Both the position numbers and the translations under genes were made by a program. From assembly GCF_000585255.1 (NCBI RefSeq), contig NZ_JANL01000028.1, positions 1-36,568 on the forward strand: DNA of 36,568 nucleotides, given 5' to 3'. Position 1 is the first letter of the stretch, and each line of letters begins with the position of its first letter. Under the pieces are notes generated by a model. It saw only the letters and a list, made by a program, of their open reading frames with translations, did no database searches and was not told where the DNA came from. This stretch comes from Alkalibacterium sp. AK22 (GTDB lineage Bacteria; Bacillota; Bacilli; Lactobacillales; Carnobacteriaceae_A). Below are positions 25,146 through 33,800 of this stretch, one piece after another.

Positions 25146-26771
25146 ATGATGAAGTGGTGGCAAAATGCTGTGGTATATCAGATTTATCCTCGCAGCTTTC
25201 AGGACAGTAACGGTGATGGGATAGGTGATATCCAGGGGATTATCAGCCGCTTGGATTACCTCCAGGAACTGGGGATCGATGCCGTCTGGCTCAGCCCAGT
25301 CTACGCGTCTCCCAATGACGATAATGGCTACGATATCAGTAATTATCAGGCGATCCATCCGGATTACGGAACCATGGCGGACATGGACGAGCTGATCGAA
25401 AAAGCCCGGGACCGGAATATCCGGATTGTCATGGATCTGGTTGTTAACCATACCAGTGACGAACATCAGTGGTTTATCGAAGCAAAAAAAGGGAAAGACA
25501 GCCCCTACAGGGATTATTATATTTGGAGGGACCCGGTAGCCGGTGGGGTGCCAAATAACCTGACCTCTGCTTTTAGCGGCTCAGCCTGGACACTGGATGA
25601 AAACAGCGGACAGTATTATCTGCATCTCTTCAGCAGCAAGCAACCGGATCTGAACTGGGAAAACGAGCAAGTCCGCCGTGAAGTGTACGACATGATGAAT
25701 TTCTGGCTGGATAAGGGAATTGGCGGCTTCCGCATGGACGTGATTGATCTGATTGGTAAAGTACCGGATAAGGAAATCACAGCTGATGGACCAAAGCTTC
25801 ATGACTATATCCAGGAAATGCATCAGGAAACGTTGAAAGGCCGAGATGTCATGACGGTTGGAGAGACTTGGAGTGCTACGCCTGAAACAGCCCGTCTTTA
25901 TTCTCATCCGGACCGCGAGGAACTATCGATGATATTCCAATTCGAACATATTCTGCTAGAGGAAGAGCCAGATAAAAGTAAATGGGACATCAAGGATCTG
26001 GACCTGGTGGAATGGAAAAAAGTACTGACCAAGTGGCAGGTCGAGCTGACAGCTGACGGCTGGAACAGTCTCTTCTGGAACAATCATGATACGCCCCGCG
26101 TAGTTTCACGATGGGGGAACGATACCACCTACCGCAAGGAAAGTGCCAAGCTTTTTGCCATCCTGCTGCATCACATGCGTGGGACACCCTACATTTTTCA
26201 GGGGGAAGAAATCGGTATGACAAACCGGGTGATCCAGTCGGTCGACGAAGTGGATGATATCGAAAGTCGCAATATGTACTATGAGCGTTTAGAGAAGGGC
26301 TATTCAGAAGAGGAGTTGCTGCATCTCATCAATGTCAGAGGACGGGACAATGCTCGGACGCCGATTCAATGGGACGACAGCAAGCATGCCGGCTTTACAG
26401 AGGAAACCCCCTGGCTGCCGGTCCAGCCCAACCACGTTGAGGTGAACGTGAAACAGGCTCTGGAGGATAAGGAGTCTGTCTTTTATACTTACCAAAAACT
26501 GATCCGACTGAGAAAAGAAAACCCAATTCTAGTCCGGGGAGATTTCAAACTGTTGCTGCCAGCCCACCCAACCGTTTTTGCCTACGAACGTCAGTTTGAG
26601 GGAGAAAGATGGCTAGTCTGCGGAAACATCAGCAGTGAACCGCAGGAGATTTCTCTCTCGGAAAGCGGAGAAGCAGACGTTATGATTGTTTCAAATTACA
26701 GCAGAGCAGCTGTTGATTTGAAAGCGATACAATTAAAACCCTATGAAGCTTTTTCAATAAAATTAAAATAA
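25146..26771 (+). CDS. Oligo-1,6-glucosidase (GH13_31 alpha-glucosidase)
   Basis: 541 residues without a signal peptide. The N-terminal signature VVYQIYPRSFQDSNGDGIGD is typical of this subfamily. Catalytic residues are the nucleophile Asp198 (GGFRMDVIDL), the acid/base Glu240 (VGETWSA) and Asp315 (WNNHDTPR). Val199, directly after the nucleophile, is the residue associated with alpha-1,6 specificity in oligo-1,6-glucosidases; alpha-1,4 enzymes usually have Ala or Thr there. It would remove alpha-1,6-linked glucose from isomaltose, panose and branched limit dextrins, complementing the alpha-1,4 enzymes upstream. GGAGGG lies 5 bases before the first ATG and 8 before a second (25149); the second fits spacing rules slightly better. 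No terminator is obvious before the mdxE promoter. Confidence 0.92.
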   Translation: MMKWWQNAVVYQIYPRSFQDSNGDGIGDIQGIISRLDYLQELGIDAVWLSPVYASPNDDNGYDISNYQAIHPDYGTMADMDELIEKARDRNIRIVMDLVVNHTSDEHQWFIEAKKGKDSPYRDYYIWRDPVAGGVPNNLTSAFSGSAWTLDENSGQYYLHLFSSKQPDLNWENEQVRREVYDMMNFWLDKGIGGFRMDVIDLIGKVPDKEITADGPKLHDYIQEMHQETLKGRDVMTVGETWSATPETARLYSHPDREELSMIFQFEHILLEEEPDKSKWDIKDLDLVEWKKVLTKWQVELTADGWNSLFWNNHDTPRVVSRWGNDTTYRKESAKLFAILLHHMRGTPYIFQGEEIGMTNRVIQSVDEVDDIESRNMYYERLEKGYSEEELLHLINVRGRDNARTPIQWDDSKHAGFTEETPWLPVQPNHVEVNVKQALEDKESVFYTYQKLIRLRKENPILVRGDFKLLLPAHPTVFAYERQFEGERWLVCGNISSEPQEISLSESGEADVMIVSNYSRAAVDLKAIQLKPYEAFSIKLK

Positions 26772-26801
26772 AAAAGTCATAATGTCATTTGTGTTACATC
26801 C

Positions 26802-26815
26802 TGATACCGGTAACA
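26802..26815. promoter_or_regulatory. Candidate LacI-family operator TGATACCGGTAACA
   Basis: A 14-bp imperfect palindrome with a central CG, lying exactly 12 bp upstream of the -35 box of the binding-protein promoter. The element at 20061-20074 has the same sequence class and the same spacing. Its centre falls near -54 relative to the predicted transcription start, which is more typical of activation than of roadblock repression. Confidence 0.6.
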
Positions 26816-26827
26816 TAAAAAAAACAA

Positions 26828-26856
26828 TTGAAACAATTGCAGGAACCTTATATAGT
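26828..26856 (+). promoter_or_regulatory. Promoter of the maltodextrin importer genes
   Basis: TTGAAA (26828-26833), a 17-base spacer, then TATAGT (26851-26856). The 5' leader is about 135 bases long. It contains the hairpin GCGGGA-AGGTACC-TCCCGC (26901-26919), which has no U-run and may influence stability or translation. Confidence 0.75.
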
Positions 26857-26861
26857 AGTAA

Positions 26862-26875
26862 TGTAATCACTTACA
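26862..26875. promoter_or_regulatory. Candidate catabolite-responsive element at the importer promoter
   Basis: TGTAATCACTTACA matches the CcpA consensus TGWAANCGNTNWCA at 13 of 14 positions; the miss is in the central CG. It is a TGTAA/TTACA palindrome overlapping the predicted transcription start, a classic position for glucose repression. Confidence 0.45.
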
Positions 26876-26997
26876 AAACATTTCTCATAGGCCAGATTAA
26901 GCGGGAAGGTACCTCCCGCCTAATAAAGCAGCTGAGAATTCAAGTGTAGCACGATGGGTTAAAGAACTGAAAAATCAAAAAACAGGAGGAACAAATC

Positions 26998-28329
26998 ATG
27001 ATCGATTCTAAATTGTTGTACAAAGGAATGTTACTGCTCTCAACTGCCGGTATTCTAGCAGCTTGTGGCAACGGAGACACTGGGGACACAGAAGATACAG
27101 GGACGGACACAACTGAAGAAACAACTGACGATGCAGCTGAAGACACCAATGGTGAGACGGCTGAAGGTAATGGAGACGAAGATGCTCCGGAAAAACCGGA
27201 ATCACTGGCTATGTGGGTCAATGACGAAGATATCCAAATCGATGCCTACGAAGAAATCACTGCCCGCTTTACCGAAGAGTACGGTATCGAAGTTGAACTG
27301 ACTCCATACGAAATGCTTGAGCAGACAGATGGCATTAGTTTGGACGGACCAGCTGGTTTAGGACCAGATTTATTCTTCCAGCCGCATGACCGTATGGGAG
27401 ACATCCACCTGCAAGGACTGGCCGCTGAACTTGAAATGACAGACGACCAGTTGGACCGCCTGGCTGAATATAATGAAGAAGCCGTTCAAGCTTTCAGTTT
27501 TGAAGGTATTCAGTATGGTATTCCAGCCGTTGTCGAGACATACGCTTTATTTGTCAACACTTCACTAGTACCGGATGCTCCTGAAACGATGGACGAATTG
27601 GTTGAGATTGCTCAAGATTTGACAGAGGGCAATCAATATGGATTTATGATGGATGCGGGGAATCTGTACTTCGCTTACCCATTCATCACAGCAGACGGCG
27701 GCTATATTTTCGCACAGGATGAAGATGGTGTCTATGACGCTTCAGATATCGGACTAAACACACCGGAATCAGTTTCTGGGGTTCAAGGGATTCAAGACTG
27801 GTTTGTTGAATATGAACTAATGCCATCAGGAACAGACTTGGAAGTGGCAAACAGCTTCTTTATGGATGGCCAGCTCGGTATGATTGTAAATGGACCATGG
27901 GCTATTCAAGATTACCGTGAAGCACTGGGAGACGACTTGTTGGTTGTTGAACTGCCTACACAAAACGGCGAGCCACTAAACTCCTTCTCAGGGAACAAAG
28001 GCTGGTTGGTAAACTTCTTCTCAGATAATGAATACTGGGCAACTGAACTGGCACTCTTCATAACTAACGAAGAAAGCTCTCAGACTTACTTTGAAGTAGC
28101 AGGGGAGCTGCCAGCGCATACAGCTGTTGATATTGATGATGAGTTCCTGTCTCCAATCTTTGATCAGGCACAAAATGCTCACCCAATGCCAAACATTCCA
28201 GAAATGTCTCAAGTATGGGATCCAATGGCAGATGCCCTTGAATTCGTGCAGCAAGGTGACGATGTTCAAGAAGTGCTTGATGAAGCTGTCGAGCAAATCG
28301 AATCAAACATCTCTATGATGGGTCAATAA
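26998..28329 (+). CDS. mdxE: Maltodextrin ABC importer binding lipoprotein
   Basis: 443-residue extracellular solute-binding protein (MalE type). The signal peptide ends in a lipobox, GILAAC, so Cys23 would be lipidated and the protein tethered to the outer face of the membrane. A Thr/Asp/Glu-rich flexible linker (about 24-65) precedes the binding domain. That domain has the family segments ARFTEEYGIEVELTPY, DLFFQPHDRMGD, GKxGWLVNFF-type wording (NKGWLVNFF) and GELPAHTAVD. Linkage to two MalF/MalG-type permeases and to intracellular maltodextrin enzymes supports maltodextrin as the ligand. AGGAGG precedes the ATG. The gene has its own regulated promoter. It is followed by a hairpin that probably keeps the receptor more abundant than the permeases. 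Confidence 0.92.
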   Translation: MIDSKLLYKGMLLLSTAGILAACGNGDTGDTEDTGTDTTEETTDDAAEDTNGETAEGNGDEDAPEKPESLAMWVNDEDIQIDAYEEITARFTEEYGIEVELTPYEMLEQTDGISLDGPAGLGPDLFFQPHDRMGDIHLQGLAAELEMTDDQLDRLAEYNEEAVQAFSFEGIQYGIPAVVETYALFVNTSLVPDAPETMDELVEIAQDLTEGNQYGFMMDAGNLYFAYPFITADGGYIFAQDEDGVYDASDIGLNTPESVSGVQGIQDWFVEYELMPSGTDLEVANSFFMDGQLGMIVNGPWAIQDYREALGDDLLVVELPTQNGEPLNSFSGNKGWLVNFFSDNEYWATELALFITNEESSQTYFEVAGELPAHTAVDIDDEFLSPIFDQAQNAHPMPNIPEMSQVWDPMADALEFVQQGDDVQEVLDEAVEQIESNISMMGQ

Positions 28330-28367
28330 AAATCTTGTAGATACAGTCAACTGAATTGAAACTGTGA

Positions 28368-28395
28368 AGAGATTGAGATATGACGCTCAGTCTCT
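28368..28395 (+). terminator. Weak terminator/attenuator between binding protein and permeases
   Basis: AGAGATTGAG (28368-28377) pairs with CTCAGTCTCT (28386-28395, one G-U pair), followed by a short TTGCTTTC. The weak U-run suggests partial termination or protection of the mdxE mRNA 3' end. Confidence 0.55.
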
Positions 28396-28488
28396 TTGCT
28401 TTCATCCTGGTATAAAAATACTATGAAAGAAAATAACCGGTGACTTACGTACGTGATACAAGTGAATGGGTTTAAAAGGAGAATCATT

Positions 28489-29805
28489 ATGTCAAATGAA
28501 AAAGAAAGCAAACCTGTAAAAGTCCCTAAAGGTGCAGATTATTCGCATAGTCCCAAAAAAGCTATGTTGTTGTCAATCATTCCAGGTTTTGGACAGATCT
28601 ACAATAAACGACGAATAAAGGGGATACTGATATTAACACTGTTTCTGGCTTTTGCAGTTGTCATGTTCAACTTTGTCACGTCGGGTCTACAAGGATTGAT
28701 TACATTAGGAGAAACACCACGAATTGATGATTCCCGTGTATTTATCATTGAAGGAATTATAGCTATGTTCTTTGTCATCTTCTATGCAGTGATGTATGTA
28801 GTTAATATAAAAGATGCTAAGGCAGAAGCTATAAAAATACAAAATGGTTGGAGCCCTGGGGGCCTTAAAGAAAACTTTAAAAATGCCTGGGATACAAGTT
28901 TCCCATATGTCATGATTGGCCCTGGGCTATTGTTGTTAATTTTTGTAGTAATCCTTCCTTTACTGTTTATGGCATTTATGGCCTTTACCAACTACAATTT
29001 GTTCAATGCACCTCCAAGAAACTTGCTCCAATGGGTCGGGTTTGAGAACTTTATCCGACTAGTGACCTTGTCGGAATGGCGTAACACGTTCTTTAGTGTA
29101 TTGTCATGGACACTGACGTGGACTTTTGTTGCAACGACACTATCTATCGCACTTGCAATGTTCTTGGCTATTTTGACCAATGATAAACGATTAAAAGGTA
29201 CACGCCTGATTAGGACCGTTCTTATTCTTCCGTGGGCGGTACCGGGATTTGTAACGATTATCATATTCTCTGCGCTTTTCAACGATAACTTTGGAGCTAT
29301 CAATCTGGATATTATTCAACCGCTGTTTGGCACAAGTATACCGTGGATGAGTAATGTGATGTGGAGTAGAATAGCAATTATAATGATTCAAGTTTGGCTA
29401 GGCTTCCCTTATGTATATGCATTATTTTCGGGAGTCTTAAAAGGGATATCAGATGACTGGTATGAGGCTGCTGATATGGATGGCGCTTCCCGCTGGCAGA
29501 AGTTTAGAGAAATTACATTTCCGCACTTAATGTTTGCTACAGGCCCATTGCTATTGACGCAGTATACGTTCAACTTCAATAACTTTAATATTATTTACCT
29601 GTTTAATGAAGGTGGACCTGCTGTCAGAGGGCAAAATGCTGGAGGAACAGATATTCTAATTTCATGGGTGTTCAAGCTTACTTTCGATAATGCCCAGTTC
29701 AGCATGGCAGCAGCGATTTCCTTGATTTTGGGACTGATTGTTGCAACATTCGCATTCTTCCAGTTCCGACGATCGCGATCCTTTAGAGAAGAGGGGACAA
29801 TGTAA
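28489..29805 (+). CDS. malF: Maltodextrin ABC importer permease MalF
   Basis: 438-residue inner-membrane permease with about eight hydrophobic helices. The first, with SIIPGFGQIYNKRRIKG, belongs to a MalF-type N-terminal extension. The cytoplasmic EAA loop is YEAADMDGASRWQKFREITFPHL-like (near residues 325-347) and would contact a MalK/MsmX-type ATPase. I start at ATG 28489, which has AAAAGGAG 8 bases upstream; the frame extends 36 bases further without a ribosome-binding site. The stop overlaps the malG start by one base (TAATG). GC content is clearly lower than in the flanking genes (about 30-42% in sampled 60-base lines). No partner ATPase gene lies in the window. Confidence 0.93.
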   Translation: MSNEKESKPVKVPKGADYSHSPKKAMLLSIIPGFGQIYNKRRIKGILILTLFLAFAVVMFNFVTSGLQGLITLGETPRIDDSRVFIIEGIIAMFFVIFYAVMYVVNIKDAKAEAIKIQNGWSPGGLKENFKNAWDTSFPYVMIGPGLLLLIFVVILPLLFMAFMAFTNYNLFNAPPRNLLQWVGFENFIRLVTLSEWRNTFFSVLSWTLTWTFVATTLSIALAMFLAILTNDKRLKGTRLIRTVLILPWAVPGFVTIIIFSALFNDNFGAINLDIIQPLFGTSIPWMSNVMWSRIAIIMIQVWLGFPYVYALFSGVLKGISDDWYEAADMDGASRWQKFREITFPHLMFATGPLLLTQYTFNFNNFNIIYLFNEGGPAVRGQNAGGTDILISWVFKLTFDNAQFSMAAAISLILGLIVATFAFFQFRRSRSFREEGTM

Positions 29806-30734
29806 TGGAAAATTATTCAGAAACTAGCACCAGTACCATTGATAAAACCAATAAAAAAACTGATGATCAAGTAAAAGCAAAAAGAAAACCGATGAATCGC
29901 AAAACGAAAAATAGGTTAGAATTAGCACTCATGTACACAATTATTGGAATCATGTTTGTCATAATTTTTTATCCACTATTTTGGGCTTTTGCCATATCTA
30001 TGAACACAACAGCTAGCCTCTTTGGAGCATCGCTGTCTCCAACTACTTGGAGCTTGGACAATTATATATGGCTGTTCACTAATCCAAGAAGTAATTACTT
30101 GACTTGGTACGGGAATACGCTGTTTGTATCAGTAATCGTCTCCTCTGTGACGACCTTGCTCGTTAGCTTGACAGCTTATGCTTTTTCACGTTATCGCTTC
30201 AAAGGACGAACGTATGGTTTATATGCATTTCTATTACTTCAGATGTTCCCGGTACTGATGGCGATGGTGGCATTGTTCATCCTGCTCAATACCATTGGCC
30301 TGCTTGACAATTTGTGGGGACTGATCCTGATATATATCGGTGGAGGGATCCCGATGAATGCCTTCCTGGTGAAAGGCTACTTTGATACGATTCCCAAGTC
30401 TCTGGATGAGTCAGCAAAAATGGACGGGGCCGGTCATTTCCGGATCTTTTTCCAGATCCTACTGCCGCTGGCCAAGCCTATCTTGTCTGTTGTAGCGCTG
30501 TTCAATTTCATGGCACCGTTCATGGACTTCATCCTGCCGCGGATCGTTCTAAGAAGCCCAGAGAACTTTACACTGGCTCTAGGGCTGTTTAACTTTGTTA
30601 ATGCCCAGTTCTCCAACAATTTCAGCCGCTTCGCCGCCGGAGCTGTCCTGATCGCGATTCCGATTGCGACTGTTTACCTGATCCTTCAGAAATATCTGAT
30701 TTCAGGTTTGGCATCCGGTGCAACGAAAGGCTAG
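29805..30734 (+). CDS. malG: Maltodextrin ABC importer permease MalG
   Basis: 309 residues with six membrane helices, the usual MalG core, plus a longer than usual hydrophilic, Lys/Thr-rich N-terminal tail (about 1-38). The EAA loop is visible as LDESAKMDGAGHFRIFFQILLPL. The ATG sits in the malF stop (TAATG), so the two are translationally coupled. The C-terminus ends GLASGATKG, a typical MalG ending. Base composition changes within the gene, from about 30% GC in sampled lines before 30000 to above 50% after 30240. A terminator hairpin follows 24 bases after the stop. Confidence 0.94.
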   Translation: MENYSETSTSTIDKTNKKTDDQVKAKRKPMNRKTKNRLELALMYTIIGIMFVIIFYPLFWAFAISMNTTASLFGASLSPTTWSLDNYIWLFTNPRSNYLTWYGNTLFVSVIVSSVTTLLVSLTAYAFSRYRFKGRTYGLYAFLLLQMFPVLMAMVALFILLNTIGLLDNLWGLILIYIGGGIPMNAFLVKGYFDTIPKSLDESAKMDGAGHFRIFFQILLPLAKPILSVVALFNFMAPFMDFILPRIVLRSPENFTLALGLFNFVNAQFSNNFSRFAAGAVLIAIPIATVYLILQKYLISGLASGATKG

Positions 30735-30757
30735 TTCTGGCACCAATAAATTCAATG

Positions 30758-30791
30758 ATTCTCCTTGCTTGAGGGTAAGGAGAATTATTTT
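30758..30791 (+). terminator. Terminator after malG
   Basis: ATTCTCCTT (30758-30766) pairs with AAGGAGAAT (30777-30785), followed by TATTTT. It separates the importer genes from the amylopullulanase gene. Confidence 0.75.
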
Positions 30792-30799
30792 GGACATAA

Positions 30800-30813
30800 T
30801 GTAAGCGTTATAT
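30800..30813. promoter_or_regulatory. Catabolite-responsive element ahead of the amylopullulanase gene
   Basis: TGTAAGCGTTATAT matches a strong CcpA-site consensus (TGWAARCGYTWNCW) at 13 of 14 positions, with the central CG intact. It lies 21 bases before the ATG and just after the malG terminator, so it could block transcription under glucose. I could not find a well-spaced promoter in this short gap. Confidence 0.6.
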
Positions 30814-30834
30814 TAAAGAAAATGGAGGCAGTAA

Positions 30835-33800
30835 ATGAAAACTAAATACTACCCGGTTTTTTCCGCATTCTTAGTTGTCGTTTTACTTTTTCAATCATTT
30901 GCCCAGCTTTTCCCCGTTTTCCAGACCGTAAGCGCCGAGACCGAACGGACGCTGCGCGTACATCTGGAAACCGATTCTATCGACAATAATCTATCACTCT
31001 GGCTATTTGGGGACGTGTTGAATGAGTCAACCGACTGGCCAAACGGATCTCCGTTTAGTGAAGAGAACCAGACAGACTTTGGGTATTACCAGGATATCGC
31101 CATTGAAGCCGAAGCGACTCAAATCGGTCTGATTCCGGTCAATGCCAGTGAAGAAAAATTGATTGAAGATGACGTCGTCATCGATTTGTTTGAAGGCGTA
31201 GAAGAAGTATGGGTCAGAGCAGACGGATCCGTCTACTACTACGAGCCAGTCGACTTTGACACACCGACTTTGAGAGTGCATTACTTAAACGATTCAGTGA
31301 ACTATGAAGACTATGGTGTCTGGTTCTGGGGAGATGCGCCCAACCAGCCAGGTACCTGGCCGACCGATGCTGTATCTTTTTCAAATGAGCAAGTAGGCCG
31401 TCACGGGGCCTATGTTGACATCCCTGTTAATGAAAATGCAGGAAGCTTCGGCTTTTTGATTGTCAATACTACAGACGGAGACGACAAGAAGACAGAAGAC
31501 TTGAGCTTCACTGCTTTTGATTCAATGAACCAGGTCTTTGTCACAGCCGCTGATCCTGAACAGGCGTTTACTAATCCATTTTATATGGAAGAAGCAGCCG
31601 AAGAAGAGCCCGAAGATTCAGAAGGAGAAGGCGAGATTTCACTATCTGCTTCTGTCAGCCGCGCCTTTAACTACAATGAGCATGCCCTCCTGGATGTGGA
31701 GATCGAAAATGACTCTAATCTGTCCATCGACCGTATCAGAGCAGACGTCTCTTCCATTGGTGGCCCGAGTGCCTTAGTCATTTCACCGGAACTGAACCGT
31801 GTGACTTTATCTGTAGACCACACAGTTGCTCCGGGTACCTACCCAATCACAGTCAGTGTCTGGGATGAGAACAATGGACGCTACACTACGCAGACTGAAG
31901 TAACAATCACTTCACGTGAAAGAGCAGCAGGCGAGCGTGACTGGGATGAAGAAATTATCTACTTTATGCTGACCGACCGTTTTGCGGATGGTGACCCATC
32001 CAATAATGATCCTTATGGCATGAACTATGATCAGGCCGACAATCCCCGCGGTACTTATCAAGGGGGAGATTTCAAAGGGGTAACAGAAAATCTTGATTAC
32101 CTGGATGACCTGGGTATTTCAACTATTTGGATTACTCCAATTGTTGAGAACGTAGCCTATGATGTATCCTACGCTGATCCGAATAACGGCAGCTACTACG
32201 GCTATCATGGCTACTGGGCAAAAGATTTTGAAGAACTGAACCCGCACCTGGGAACACTGGCTGATTTCCATGAGCTGATTGACCGTGCAGCTGAGCGTGA
32301 TATCAATATCATGGTCGACGTTGTGTTAAATCACCCGGGATATGGACTGCACCCAAGCAATGGAATAGAGAATCCTCCGGCTGGTTATCCGACAGATGAG
32401 GACCGTGCCCGTTTTGACGGCATGATCAGAGAAGAAGGCGGAAACAATGACCTGACAATGGAGCTGGCTGGCTTGCCGGACTTTATTACCGAAGACCAGG
32501 CAGTCAGAGAACAGCTGGTTGAGTGGCAGGCTGACTGGATCACCAAATCAACTACTCCTAACGGCAATGCCATCGCTAGCTACCGTGTGGATACTGTCAA
32601 GCACGTGGACGATACAACTTGGCAGCACTTTAAAAACGAACTAGTAGAACGCGACCCGGCCTTCAAAATGATTGGTGAATCATGGGGAGCGAACTATAGA
32701 AATGACCAGGGTTACCTGAATACGGGAACAATGGACAGCTTACTGGACTTTAGTTTCAAAGACTATGCCAGAAGCTTTGTCAGAGGAAACCTGACTGCTG
32801 CAAATAACACATTGATTGAACGAAATAATGTTTTGACTAGTGATGCAACACTGGGGCAGTTTTTGGGTAGTCACGACGAGAACGGCTTCCTGTATGCTTT
32901 GGGTGGAAATGAAGGCCAGTTGAAATTGGCGGCTACCCTGCAGATGACAGCAAAAGGACAGCCAGTCATTTACTACGGAGAAGAACTGGGTCAATCCGGA
33001 CCGGACAACTGGCCTGTATATGACAACCGCTATGATTTCGGCTGGGATATAATGGAAGGAAACGATATTCTGGACCACTATCAGCGTGTGATCGGCTTCA
33101 GAAATGAATTCTCTCAACTGCTTTCAAGAGGTTCGCGAGCTGAATTCCTGACATCTGCTGATGAAGACTGGATGATCGTGGAACGGGCCTTGAATGACGA
33201 ATCTGTCTATATGGCTTTCAATGTATCCGAAGAAGAACAGACCTTGTCTGTAGAAGTAGACAGTGAAAACGTAGTGGTCATGGACCATTATGCTGAAGCT
33301 GAATACACTGCAGTCGAGTCAGACGGTGCACAGGTCGTGACCTTTACTGTGCCGGCTATAGCAGACGGCGGAACAGCACTGCTTTCGATTGAGAATGGAA
33401 ACTTCCTTGCTGAAGAAGTGGACACACCTGATGAGCAAGAAGAGCCCGCTGAAGAATCAGATATTGCGGAAGGCTTCTTTCGTCTCCATTTTGCGTCGCT
33501 TCCGGAAGAGGATCTGTCAAATCTTGGACTCTGGATCTGGAACGATGTAAAAGCCCCGTCTGAATCCGTTGGCAGCTGGCCTAATGGTGCTCTGTCTTTT
33601 GACCAGGCAGTTGCAACAGACTACGGCTACTACATGGATATCGAACTGGCAGACAATGCCGAACAAATCAATTTCCTTATCAATAACCGTGGGGGAACCA
33701 ATCTGACAGGCGACATGGGACTGAGACTGATTGTTCCTGAAATGAACGAAGCCTGGCTCGACCATGAATATGCTGTTTACCCTTATGAACCTTTATTTGA

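Noticed and set aside
24624-25466. Long minus-strand frame of 280 codons opposite pgmB and the 1,6-glucosidase gene
   Set aside because: It is antisense to two clear enzymes with catalytic motifs and has no recognised domain; its length is explained by the codon bias of the sense genes.
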